DNA from: DASVHS01 sp038244815
GTDB taxonomy: Bacteria > Acidobacteriota > Thermoanaerobaculia > Gp7-AA8
Direction: 5' to 3'
Assembly: GCA_038244815.1 (NCBI GenBank)
Contig: JBBRTB010000016.1
Span: 35,052 to 99,051 of the forward strand
DNA length: 64,000 nucleotides
In this document: positions 8,584 through 16,165 of the stretch, in pieces
How positions within the stretch are numbered: position 1 is the stretch's first letter
Layout of the letters: each line of letters starts with the position of its first letter
Program-made: the position numbers and the translations under genes
Notes under the pieces: model-generated
The model's input: the letters and a program-made list of their open reading frames with translations, nothing else
The model's database searches: none
What the model was told of the DNA's origin: nothing

Positions 8584-9144
8584 CTACTGATTCGTTTTCT
8601 TCGAGATCTGGTCGCGAATGCCCTGGAGTGCGCCCCAGCGTTCATCGGTGACCGAGTCGTCGCAATTGCAGCGCTCGCGCGTGCGATTCACTCCACATTT
8701 CGGGCAAAGACCGAGACAATTCTCGTCGCAGAGCGGCTTCATCGGAATGGTGAGCTGGATCTGCTCCGCCGCAAGATCCCGAAGCGGGATCTCCCGATGA
8801 GAATAGAACTCGACGTCGAGCTCCTCCTCACCGGCGATCTCGACTTCTTCTTCCGCGCCAGACCCCTCGGGACGAGGCCGGAATCTTACGTGAAACTTTC
8901 CCGAGTTCGCAAACGGATAGGGATCGACACACCGCGAGCAGTTGAGTTCGAGCACGACCTTCGCGGTTCCGTCGGCAATGTACTCGCCGGGGTAGTGGCC
9001 CTGCTCGACGTACGCGTCGAGCTCGATCGAGCCGGTACCCGACACCTCGTCGCGATTGATCTCGCCGGCGGGGATCTCGAAGAGTCCGTGAACCGTCTGC
9101 GATCCGAATTCGTCGATTTCGTCGAAATTGATGACGTCGCTCAT
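8584..9144 (-). CDS. yceD: YceD/DUF177 family protein
   Basis: 186-residue DUF177 (YceD) protein, linked in bacteria to ribosome/23S rRNA accumulation and almost always upstream of rpmF, as here. Two cysteine clusters are visible: LNCSRCVDPY in the middle, and CDENCLGLCPKCGVNRTRERCNCDD at about 138-162, a likely zinc site. The N-terminal half is acidic. The start ATG at 9144 is preceded by a G/C hairpin and TTTCC-TTCTTTT stretch that may end the upstream gene's transcript. Specific function remains unassigned in the family. Confidence 0.88.
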   Translation of the reverse strand: MSDVINFDEIDEFGSQTVHGLFEIPAGEINRDEVSGTGSIELDAYVEQGHYPGEYIADGTAKVVLELNCSRCVDPYPFANSGKFHVRFRPRPEGSGAEEEVEIAGEEELDVEFYSHREIPLRDLAAEQIQLTIPMKPLCDENCLGLCPKCGVNRTRERCNCDDSVTDERWGALQGIRDQISKKTNQ

Positions 9145-9211
9145 AGAAAAGAACGGAAAGCCCCCGGCGGGCCGGGCGCTGGTTCATGCCCTAACCTCTT
9201 GACCTGCCGAT

Positions 9212-10462
9212 CTATTTCGCCACGCGTACCCGTAATTCCTCGGTGGCGGCATTCACCGAGTGCGCGGCCTCCAGCGACCGCGCCGAGGACAACCAATCGA
9301 TCCAGCGCCGGAGGTCGCGCGCCGAGCGGTAGAGGCGCGGTGCGATGAGACGCAACCCGGTGTTGTCGCCGAGCCGCTTGAGGATTGGGGCGGCTCGCTG
9401 CGGATCGAGACGCACCGACCAGTCATTGGACAGCCACGAGGCGTTGGCGAACGCCTCGGCCGAATAGCGGCCCATGCTCTCGTTGTCGAACGAGACCAGC
9501 AGTTCGCTGCCTTTTCTTCGAATCTCGCCGAACAGGCGCACCGCCGGTTCGATCCTGCTGATGACCTCCTCGTTCTGTTCGGTGGCGTTCGCCACGATGA
9601 GGCCGTCGGGGCGCGGCATCAGCGTTCCCGCGTTCACGTCATAGAGGACGATCGTGCCGCCATCGTCGAGAAGACGAGAAACCTTCGACATGAGCAGACG
9701 GTCGAGATCGCTGACGAACCGGGGCGGATGGCGGAACGTCGCCGCGAGCAGCGCGCCCTCGGGGAACCGGGGCCTGACCGCGGGTTGAGGTTCCGAGGTC
9801 TGAGGTCCGCGGTCCGGGCTCTCAACTCTGGCACTCAAGCTCGTCAGATTGAGGTCTTCGGCTCCAATCTGCACGGTCGTCACCACGGGACGGGGCATCG
9901 GCGGAAATCCGTTCGACTCCGGCCCCTGCTGGACGACCACCGCGTCCGCGGAGGGAAGCCCGTTGGCCACGGCCAGGATTCGATCGAGACGGGACGCACC
10001 GAGAGGCTCGCCGGCGGCAGGATTGATGAGGAGCGTGCCGGCGCTGACGCGGGCGTCGAGGCCCGACCCGAGCATCAGATATACGCGGACGATTCCGGCG
10101 CGCAGCGGATCGAGATGAATGGCGTAGCTGGTCCGCTTTGCAGCGCGCCACATCACCAGATCGGCGTCCCCGATCATCCAGGGGCGGGGAACCTGCGGCT
10201 TGTCGATCCATTCGAGGATGGGGTCGCGCGTGAGGGGATTCGCGATCAGCCTGGCCCGAACGGCCGAAGCAGCGGGGATGAGCGCGAACGTCTCGGCGTT
10301 CGCCGGGACGGCGGCCAGAAGATCGAGTTGGGCGGGCGTGAGCGGAAAGTGCACGCCGCCGCTCGCCGCCGGCACCGCCGTGCTCAGATAGATCACCACC
10401 GCGGCCAGGGCTACGGCCACAGCTACGATGAGGGTCAGGATGACGATCGTGAACTTCCGCAC
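9212..10462 (-). CDS. Membrane-anchored hypothetical protein (416 aa)
   Basis: N-terminal membrane anchor (about residues 5-28, ILTLIVAVAVALAAVVIYL), then a roughly 390-residue extracytoplasmic domain of mixed alpha/beta character. No family is recognised; the FALIPAASAVRARLI and repeated AEAFANASW stretches loosely resemble DUF3352-type anchored proteins. Around residues 214-227 the peptide ESPDRGPQTSEPQP is encoded by a degenerate heptamer array (see repeat at 9786-9821), so this segment looks like an inserted linker. The start is GTG at 10462, 18 bp from the divergent glycosyltransferase start, so the two promoters must overlap the opposite genes. Confidence 0.6.
   Translation of the reverse strand: MRKFTIVILTLIVAVAVALAAVVIYLSTAVPAASGGVHFPLTPAQLDLLAAVPANAETFALIPAASAVRARLIANPLTRDPILEWIDKPQVPRPWMIGDADLVMWRAAKRTSYAIHLDPLRAGIVRVYLMLGSGLDARVSAGTLLINPAAGEPLGASRLDRILAVANGLPSADAVVVQQGPESNGFPPMPRPVVTTVQIGAEDLNLTSLSARVESPDRGPQTSEPQPAVRPRFPEGALLAATFRHPPRFVSDLDRLLMSKVSRLLDDGGTIVLYDVNAGTLMPRPDGLIVANATEQNEEVISRIEPAVRLFGEIRRKGSELLVSFDNESMGRYSAEAFANASWLSNDWSVRLDPQRAAPILKRLGDNTGLRLIAPRLYRSARDLRRWIDWLSSARSLEAAHSVNAATEELRVRVAK
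9786..9821. repeat. Degenerate heptamer array inside a coding region
   Basis: Successive 7-mers TGAGGTT, (C), CGAGGTC, TGAGGTC, CGCGGTC and CGGGCTC on the plus strand. It encodes a Pro/Ser/Gln-rich linker of the 416-residue protein on the minus strand. Confidence 0.6.
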
Positions 10463-10466
10463 CTGT

Positions 10467-10472
10467 TACTAT
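10467..10472 (+). promoter_or_regulatory. TACTAT -10 box, probable leaderless promoter
   Basis: TACTAT followed by 8 nt and the GTG at 10481, with no Shine-Dalgarno in between. It lies in the 18-bp space between two divergent start codons. Confidence 0.35.
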
Positions 10473-10480
10473 CCGCCTCC

Positions 10481-11683
10481 GTGATTCTGCCGACTGTCGG
10501 CACGGTCGTTCACACCCTGGGCCACGCATTCGCGCAGCGCATCTCCCGCGCCAGGCGCGCCGCCGTGTCGCGCCGCCGTCCGCTCAGGATCGGCTTCGAC
10601 ATCCGTCCTTTCTACGAGCCTTTGACCGGCGTGGGCTGGTATCTCTATCACCTTCTGCATGAGATCGCCCGTGACGATGAGGTGGAGATGGTCTTGTTCG
10701 GCGATGCCCGCATCACCGATGAGGGTCCCCATCTTCACGCCGCCCTGCCCGCGGAGGCACGCCTCTTGTCGTTCGATCTGCGCGGACAGCCACGGTCACG
10801 TCTGGCCCGGCCTCTGACCGCCGCCGCGTATGTGGCCTGGATGGAGCTGGCGGATTGCGACGTGGTGTTCGGCGCGAATTACTTTCTGCCGCGACTGATG
10901 GGAGCGATCGCCCGGCGGCGCGTCATCACCATCCACGATCTGACGTACAAGCGTTTCCCGGAGCTGCTGCAGAAGGAGACGCTCGACAACCTGGAGCGGC
11001 AGATGACGCGTGAGATCGGGCTGGCCGACGCCATCATCTGCGTGTCGGAGTCGACACGGCGCGACCTGCTGGCGTACTACCAGGTGGACCCGAGGCGCGT
11101 GCACGCCATTCATTCAGGGCTGGCCACGCTCGAGAAGCCCTGGCCCGTTCCGGGCCTGCCGGAGCGCTACATCCTGTTCGTGAGCACGATCGAGCCGAGG
11201 AAAAATCTCGACGTGCTGCTCGACGCGTTCGAGGCCATCGGTGACCAGTACAGCGGAGATCTCGTCGTCGCCGGCCGCATGGGCTGGAAATCGGAGCAGA
11301 CGGCGCGCCGGCTGCGTGGCCGGCGGATCATGCATCTCGACTATCTTCCTCCCGCCGAGCTGGCCACCGTCTATCAGAACGCCGAGGTGTTCGTGTTCCC
11401 GTCGATCTATGAGGGATTCGGGTTCCCGCTGCTCGAGGCCATGGCGCAGGGCGTGCCGACGATCGCCGCGCGCAGCTCCTCGCTTCCCGAAATCGGCGGC
11501 GACGCCACGCTCTTCTTTGACCCGCACGATGCGCGGGAACTGGCGGCGGCCTTGCGCCGCGTGACCACGGATCCGGTGCTGCGCCGCGACCTCATCGCGC
11601 GCGGCCGCGAGCGCGCGGCGCACTTCCGCTGGGATGTGGCAGCACAGGAGACGCTGCGGGTGATTCGCAGCGTCTCCTTCTGA
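10481..11683 (+). CDS. Glycosyltransferase family 4 (first of three)
   Basis: 400-residue GT-B fold transferase. The acceptor-side N-domain starts LRIGFDIRPFYEPLTGVGWY, with RRVITIHDLTYKRFPE in the middle. The C-domain starts YILFVSTIEPRKNLDVLLDA and carries the GT4 E-x7-E motif in PSIYEGFGFPLLEAMAQG, followed by ARSSSLPEIGGDATLFFDP. No membrane segment. Start GTG 10481 is supported by a TACTAT box 8 nt upstream; a GTG at 10565 would remove only a basic N-terminal tail. It heads a row of three GT4 genes, so it probably builds a cell-surface or exported glycan; sugar and linkage are unknown. Its last codons form a perfect 12-bp stem. Confidence 0.88.
   Translation: MILPTVGTVVHTLGHAFAQRISRARRAAVSRRRPLRIGFDIRPFYEPLTGVGWYLYHLLHEIARDDEVEMVLFGDARITDEGPHLHAALPAEARLLSFDLRGQPRSRLARPLTAAAYVAWMELADCDVVFGANYFLPRLMGAIARRRVITIHDLTYKRFPELLQKETLDNLERQMTREIGLADAIICVSESTRRDLLAYYQVDPRRVHAIHSGLATLEKPWPVPGLPERYILFVSTIEPRKNLDVLLDAFEAIGDQYSGDLVVAGRMGWKSEQTARRLRGRRIMHLDYLPPAELATVYQNAEVFVFPSIYEGFGFPLLEAMAQGVPTIAARSSSLPEIGGDATLFFDPHDARELAAALRRVTTDPVLRRDLIARGRERAAHFRWDVAAQETLRVIRSVSF
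11647..11677 (+). terminator. Perfect 12-bp stem at the end of the GT4 gene
   Basis: GGAGACGCTGCG and CGCAGCGTCTCC pair perfectly around a 7-nt loop, ending 4 nt before the stop codon. The run after it is only TTCT, so it is a terminator-like or mRNA-protecting hairpin rather than a clear intrinsic terminator. Confidence 0.45.
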
Positions 11684-11687
11684 AGCG

Positions 11688-11759
11688 CCCCCCACCCAGA
11701 TTCCTCGCCGTCTTCGCGGCTCGGAATGACCAGCCGCCGTCAGGAATCTGGGCGGGGGG
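11688..11759. repeat. REP-like palindromic element
   Basis: Arms CCCCCCACCCAGATTCCT (11688-11705) and AGGAATCTGGGCGGGGGG (11742-11759) are inverted copies with one mismatch around a 36-nt centre that contains GGAATGAC. The same modules recur near 63821-63880. Confidence 0.7.
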
Positions 11760-11771
11760 TCAGCGTGACGC

Positions 11772-11777
11772 TACACT
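11772..11777 (+). promoter_or_regulatory. TACACT -10 box, probable leaderless promoter
   Basis: TACACT, 7 nt, then TTG at 11785. No Shine-Dalgarno. Confidence 0.4.
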
Positions 11778-11784
11778 CCAGCGA

Positions 11785-12816
11785 TTGCAATCGCTCAATG
11801 TCGTGATCGACGGCCGGCCGCTCGTGGGGAACCGCACCGGAGTCGGCGTGCACACCGCCGAGATCGCGGCACGCCTGCCGTTCCAGCCCGCTCCGCTCAT
11901 CGCCTCGCATGCGCCCATCGAGAACCGCGATCGCGTGGAGCACTGCCGGTTTGCTGTCGATCCGTATCCGCTGGGCGTGCTCTGGCAGCAGCTCCGGCTT
12001 CCCCGCATCGACGGCGATGTCGTCTGGGGACCTCACGGCACACTGCCCCTTGCGCTGCGGAAGCCAGCGGTCGTCACGCTCCACGACTTCACCTCCATCA
12101 CCATGCCGGCACGCCACAAGCTCAGCACCATCCTGTCGTTCAACCTTTTCATCGGACGCAGCCTGGAAATGGCCGGACGCGTAGCGGCGGTCTCGCGCGC
12201 CGTGGCAGCGGAGGCAATCCGCGGCTTCGGCGTGGCGCCATCGAAGATCGAAATCGTGCCGAACGGGGTCGACGACTTCTTCTCGCCTGGCGATCACGAT
12301 GGCGGCGGCTACATCCTGTTCGTCGGTACGCTCGAGCCGCGCAAGGGCCTCGGCGATCTGGTCCGCGCGTGGTCCGCACTGCCGGCGCCGCGGCCGCGGC
12401 TTGTCCTCTGCGGAGACCGCGGATGGAGAACACGCGTGCAGAATCTGCCCGGCATCGAGTGGACCGGATACGTCACGCGCGAACGGCTGCGCGATCTCTA
12501 TCGCGGCGCGCTGCTCTTCGTCTATCCCTCACGCTACGAGGGATTCGGGATTCCGCCGCTCGAGGCGATGGCGTGCGGCGCGCCGGTGGTGGCGACGCGG
12601 ACCGGCGCGACAGCCGAATATGCCGGCGACGCGGCGCTGCTCGTCGATCCCGGGGACACCGAAGCGCTGCGCCAGGCCATGTTGCGGCTGATCCGTGATG
12701 GGTCGCTGCGCGACGAGCTGCGCGGCCGTGCCATCGAGCGCGCCGGCCTGTACCGGTGGGACGCGAGCGCACGAACAATGACAGAGCTGCTCCTGGAGGC
12801 AGGGCGGTGCGCGTAG
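11785..12816 (+). CDS. Glycosyltransferase family 4 (second of three)
   Basis: 343-residue GT-B transferase. The N-domain has LNVVIDGRPLVGNRTGVGVHTAE, VVWGPHGTLPLA and VVTLHDFTSI. The C-domain has YILFVGTLEPRKGLGDLVRA and the GT4 E-x7-E motif in PSRYEGFGIPPLEAMACG. The TTG start at 11785 follows TACACT by 7 nt, consistent with leaderless transcription; no better start exists nearby. Its 3' end overlaps the third GT4 gene by 10 bp, so these two at least are one operon. Cytoplasmic; sugar donor and acceptor not predictable. Confidence 0.87.
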   Translation: MQSLNVVIDGRPLVGNRTGVGVHTAEIAARLPFQPAPLIASHAPIENRDRVEHCRFAVDPYPLGVLWQQLRLPRIDGDVVWGPHGTLPLALRKPAVVTLHDFTSITMPARHKLSTILSFNLFIGRSLEMAGRVAAVSRAVAAEAIRGFGVAPSKIEIVPNGVDDFFSPGDHDGGGYILFVGTLEPRKGLGDLVRAWSALPAPRPRLVLCGDRGWRTRVQNLPGIEWTGYVTRERLRDLYRGALLFVYPSRYEGFGIPPLEAMACGAPVVATRTGATAEYAGDAALLVDPGDTEALRQAMLRLIRDGSLRDELRGRAIERAGLYRWDASARTMTELLLEAGRCA

Positions 12817-13838
12817 CCATCGACGCGCGCAAGATCGCCGATTTCGGCATCGGCACGTACATCCGCGGCCTGCTGGGCGGTCTCCTGGAGATCGGCGGCG
12901 ACGACACGTACATCGTCCTCGCTCCGGCCTCCGCGCGCGACCTCGTGCCCGTACCGTTCGAGCACGTCGTGCTGGAGACGCCGTCGTATTCGGTACGCGA
13001 GCTCGTCTCGGTCTCGCGCGCGGTCGAGCGGGCCCGCGCCGACGTGTTTCACTCCCCGCACTACGTCGTTCCGTTCACGCGACGCCCCACCGTGGTCACC
13101 ATCCACGACCTCATTCATCTGCACCAGCCGATGAAGAACCGGCTGGTGCCACTGTACGCGCGGATCATGATGCAGCGTGCGGTACGCAAGAGCGCGCGCG
13201 TGCTGACCGTGAGCGCGGCCGTGAAGAATCAGATCATCCTGGAGCTGGGATGCCCGGCTTCGAAGATCGCGGTGACGCACAACGGAGTCGACGAGGTCTT
13301 TCGGGGCGGCCGGCCCAACCGTTCACCCGCGCACTATTTTCTGTTCGTCGGCAACGACAAGCCCCACAAGAACGTCGACCGGGTGGTGGAGGCCTATGCG
13401 ATCGTGCGCGCCGTGATGCCGGCGTCGTCCCTGGTTGTGGCCGGAAGTCCATTCCGCAGATTCGGCGCCCGCGAGGGAGTGATCACGCCGGGCTTCGTAA
13501 CCACGGCCGAGTTGTCCTCGCTCTATCGCAACGCCATCGCGCTCGTGCAACCGAGCCTGGAGGAAGGGTTCGGACTGCCGGCGCTGGAGGCCATGAGCTG
13601 CGGCACGGCCGTGATCACGTCGCACGATCCCGCGCTCGTCGAGATCACCGCGGGTGGAGCGCTGAACGTCGACGCGCGTTCCGTTCGCGAGATCGCCGGA
13701 GCCATGCAGTTGCTGGCCGGCGACGACGACCTTCGCATGACTCTGGCCGCGCGCGGAATCGAGCGCGCTCATCGCTTCACCTGGCGAGAATGCGCGCGCG
13801 AAACGCGGCGCGTGTATCGCGAGACCAGCATGTCGTGA
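12807..13838 (+). CDS. Glycosyltransferase family 4 (third of three)
   Basis: 343-residue GT-B transferase. N-domain: VRVAIDARKIADFGIGTYIRG, HSPHYVVPF and TVVTIHDLIHL. C-domain: YFLFVGNDKPHKNVDRVVEA, and E-x7-E in PSLEEGFGLPALEAMSCG followed by SHDPALVEI. The GTG at 12807 was chosen because GGAGG lies about 10 nt before it and it gives the family N-terminus; it overlaps the previous gene by 10 bp (coupled translation). The three GT4 proteins share architecture but differ in sequence, so they are probably successive sugar-adding steps rather than recent duplicates. Confidence 0.87.
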   Translation: MRVAIDARKIADFGIGTYIRGLLGGLLEIGGDDTYIVLAPASARDLVPVPFEHVVLETPSYSVRELVSVSRAVERARADVFHSPHYVVPFTRRPTVVTIHDLIHLHQPMKNRLVPLYARIMMQRAVRKSARVLTVSAAVKNQIILELGCPASKIAVTHNGVDEVFRGGRPNRSPAHYFLFVGNDKPHKNVDRVVEAYAIVRAVMPASSLVVAGSPFRRFGAREGVITPGFVTTAELSSLYRNAIALVQPSLEEGFGLPALEAMSCGTAVITSHDPALVEITAGGALNVDARSVREIAGAMQLLAGDDDLRMTLAARGIERAHRFTWRECARETRRVYRETSMS

Positions 13839-13903
13839 GTTGCTCGAGTTGTGGAACTCCGTGGAACAGCATGCTTTTGATTTCGATTTTGATAAACAAA
13901 TGC

Positions 13904-13932
13904 TTGACAATATCGTTTAAACATCGCATATT
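13904..13932 (+). promoter_or_regulatory. Sigma70-type promoter of the lysine-rich peptide unit
   Basis: TTGACA at 13904-13909, a 17-nt spacer and CATATT at 13927-13932 (ATATTA with an 18-nt spacer), inside an island that is much more A/T-rich than the surroundings. It points toward the peptide gene at 14123. Confidence 0.65.
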
Positions 13933-13939
13933 AATGCCA

Positions 13940-14122
13940 ACAAAATGATGATCGCCAGAAACTGGTCGATACAAGCAGCGACTGTAGATGGTCATCAGCA
14001 TCGCTCTCTCCAGGTTTTTTCCCCCCTCACATCGCATACACAAGTTGCCGGAGCGATCCGGTGCTTTTTGCCAAGTAGGCGCGACCGGGAGGTCCCGTAC
14101 GGCATGAAAGGTGGTGAGCTCG
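13940..14122 (+). ncRNA. Structured 5' leader of the lysine-rich peptide gene
   Basis: About 180 nt lie between the promoter and the start codon. Short stems can be drawn: CCAG-AAA-CTGG near 13956; CCGGA-GCGA-TCCGG at 14048-14061 and GACC-GGGA-GGTC near 14083-14094, both with GNRA tetraloops; and GCC-AAGTA-GGC between them. A T6C6 run lies at 14015-14026. GCCG near 14047 could instead pair with CGGC near 14100, giving two exclusive folds. It matches no riboswitch I know. It may be only a leader or may itself be a functional RNA. Confidence 0.4.
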
Positions 14123-14182
14123 ATGGCCGCGAAGAAGAAAGCTGCTAAGAAGTCCAGCAAGAAGTCGTCGAAGAAACGCTAA
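14123..14182 (+). CDS. 19-residue lysine/alanine/serine-rich basic peptide
   Basis: Encodes MAAKKKAAKKSSKKSSKKR, with 10 Lys and 1 Arg in 19 residues, resembling the tails of histone-H1-like proteins. Support for expression is unusually good for such a short ORF. An AT-rich promoter lies at 13904-13932, and an extended Shine-Dalgarno, AAAGGTGGTGA, begins 15 nt before the ATG and nearly matches the complete anti-SD complement. A strong intrinsic terminator follows at 14213-14242. No neighbour overlaps it. A nucleic-acid-binding or ribosome-associated peptide is the natural guess from charge, but nothing in the sequence fixes a role. Confidence 0.6.
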   Translation: MAAKKKAAKKSSKKSSKKR

Positions 14183-14212
14183 GATCATCACCATAATCTG
14201 GGGAGTCTTCCG

Positions 14213-14242
14213 AGGGGCCCGTTAAGGGCCCTTCGTTTTTTC
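14213..14242 (+). terminator. Intrinsic terminator after the lysine-rich peptide gene
   Basis: AGGGGCCC, loop GTTAA, GGGCCCTT, then CG and a run of six T. It ends 18 nt before the adenylate cyclase start, so that gene needs its own promoter. Confidence 0.85.
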
Positions 14243-14247
14243 TCTCG

Positions 14248-14253
14248 TACAAT
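14248..14253 (+). promoter_or_regulatory. TACAAT -10 box, probable leaderless promoter of the cyclase gene
   Basis: TACAAT, 7 nt, then GTG at 14261. The box comes right after the upstream terminator, leaving no room for a Shine-Dalgarno leader. Confidence 0.55.
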
Positions 14254-14260
14254 CGCACTG

Positions 14261-16165
14261 GTGACTCCCCGATCACTTCGCGGCGCGATTGCCGGCCTTC
14301 TCTGCACCGCACTGATCGCCGCGGTCTCTGTGAGCAACGAGACCTATTTCGGCGCTGAGTGGCTGCTGCGCGATTGGATCTCCGCCCGCCTGGCTGTACA
14401 TCGCCAACCGGACCCACGCATCGTCCTCGTGCCCATCAGCGATTCCGCCGCGCGCGTACTCGCCGACTATGGGCGACCGCAGAGCTACACGCGCGAGCTG
14501 TACGCCATGGCCATCGAAGAGCTCCGCCGTGCCGGTGCCGTCGTGATCGCAGTCGACCTCCTGCTCGCCGAAGAAAACGTGGCCGATCCCGCGGGCGACC
14601 GCCGCCTCGCCGAGGTCCTGCGCACCACACCTGCGATTCTCGGTGCCGAGACGATGGCTCCCAACGAGCGCGCCGCAGCTTCCGCGCTGGCACCCGATCT
14701 CGTCTGGTCCATCCGCGGCGAAACGCAACTCCAGCCGAAACACGCCATCCTCCCGCGCTTTCCCGCCCCGATCGGCACGATGCGCATCGCCTCGTCACCG
14801 TTCTCCGCGAACGTGCACACCTATCCGATGGTCGATCGCGTCACCAACGGCTTCGTGCCGAGCCTGGCCGCGGAGATGGCCCGGCAGTTTCTGCACGCGC
14901 GCCCTGAAGCGTCCGTCGAAGGCTCCTCCTTCGTCTTCGACAGCCGCTCCGTTCCCGTCGATGACCATCTGACGATGGTGATCCGCTGGCACGGGGGAGC
15001 GGGCTCCAGCCAGGGGCTGAGCTACAAGGCCGTCGACTTCGACAAGGTGATCGTGGCGGCGATGGCGCGCAACGATCCGTCGGCCGGCGTCAGCCCCGAA
15101 ACTTTGGCCCGGTTCGAAGAGCAGTTCCGCGGCAAGCTCGTGCTCATCGGGCAGACCGCGGTGGGCCTCGATCTGCGCGCCACGCCGCTCTCGCCCACCG
15201 CCGCCGGCGTGGAGATCCACGCCAACGCTGTGGACAATCTGATCAACGGCCACTTCGACGCCGTGGTCGATCGCTGGCTGGTCTTCCCGCTCATCGCCAT
15301 CATGGCGGCGCTTCTCGGCGCGCTGCTCGACCGGATCCGCGGCCAGCTCGCCGCCGCCGCGGTGACGATCCTGTTCGTCGCCGCCGCACTGGGCGTCCTC
15401 TACGCCTCGGCAGGCGGAGGGCACATCCTGCCGGCCTTCGCTTCGATCGCGTCGCTGGTGGCGACCTACATCGTGCTCACGGTCATCAACCTCATCTCCG
15501 AACAGAGGCAGACCGCGCTGCTGCGCACGACCTTCGGGCGCTACGTCTCTCCGCAGATTCTCGACCACATCCTCGCCCATCCCGAGAAAGTGCATCTCGG
15601 CGGCGAACGGCGCGATCTGACCATTCTCTTCTCCGACATCCGCGGCTTCACATCGATCTCCGAGGCCTCAGAGCCCGAGGAGGTCGTGGAGATGCTGAAC
15701 GAATATCTGACCCGGATGGTGGAGATCCTGCTCGCCCACGGCGGCACGCTGGACAAATTCATCGGCGACGCCGTGATGGGGTTCTGGAACGCCCCGGTCC
15801 TCGATTCCGATCACCCCCGGCATGCCGTGGCCTGCGCCATCGAGATGATCCGCGAGACCGCCGCGCTGCGCGAGCGCTGGACAGCCGTGGGAAAGGCGGC
15901 CATCCGCATCGGCATCGGCATCAACACCGGCGAGGCGGTGGTCGGAAACATCGGCGCCGAGAAGGTGTTCGGCTATACCGTGATCGGCGACGCCGTCAAC
16001 CTGGCTTCGAGGCTGGAGAGCAAGAACAAGGACTATTCGACGGAGATCATTATCAGCGAGTTCACCCGGGCGAGAATTGGAGACGCGGTCGAGTCGTTTT
16101 ACCTCGACGAGGTCAAAGTGAAGGGTAAAGAAAAGGCGGTCAAGATCTATGAAGTCCGTGGCTAG
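14261..16165 (+). CDS. CHASE2-domain adenylate cyclase (class III)
   Basis: 634 residues in the order: N-terminal membrane segment (about 8-26), extracytoplasmic CHASE2 sensor (about 30-345, with RIVLVPISDSAARVLADYG and GKLVLIGQTAVGLD), three closely spaced membrane segments (about 345-420), and a class III cyclase domain (about 455-630). The cyclase part has metal Asp in DIRGFTSIS, and the adenine-selecting Lys and Asp in LDKFIGDAVMGFW and TVIGDAVNLASRLE, so ATP rather than GTP is predicted as substrate, with GINTGEAVVGNIG between. It senses an outside signal and makes cAMP inside. It heads a probable operon with three secreted-protein genes; its 3' end overlaps the next by 17 bp. Confidence 0.92.
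   Translation: MTPRSLRGAIAGLLCTALIAAVSVSNETYFGAEWLLRDWISARLAVHRQPDPRIVLVPISDSAARVLADYGRPQSYTRELYAMAIEELRRAGAVVIAVDLLLAEENVADPAGDRRLAEVLRTTPAILGAETMAPNERAAASALAPDLVWSIRGETQLQPKHAILPRFPAPIGTMRIASSPFSANVHTYPMVDRVTNGFVPSLAAEMARQFLHARPEASVEGSSFVFDSRSVPVDDHLTMVIRWHGGAGSSQGLSYKAVDFDKVIVAAMARNDPSAGVSPETLARFEEQFRGKLVLIGQTAVGLDLRATPLSPTAAGVEIHANAVDNLINGHFDAVVDRWLVFPLIAIMAALLGALLDRIRGQLAAAAVTILFVAAALGVLYASAGGGHILPAFASIASLVATYIVLTVINLISEQRQTALLRTTFGRYVSPQILDHILAHPEKVHLGGERRDLTILFSDIRGFTSISEASEPEEVVEMLNEYLTRMVEILLAHGGTLDKFIGDAVMGFWNAPVLDSDHPRHAVACAIEMIRETAALRERWTAVGKAAIRIGIGINTGEAVVGNIGAEKVFGYTVIGDAVNLASRLESKNKDYSTEIIISEFTRARIGDAVESFYLDEVKVKGKEKAVKIYEVRG

Noticed and set aside
9145..9211. Extra short gene between yceD and the 416-residue gene
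   Set aside because: Only a GC hairpin and T-rich stretch; the reading frame there is the antisense of nothing conserved and has no ribosome site.
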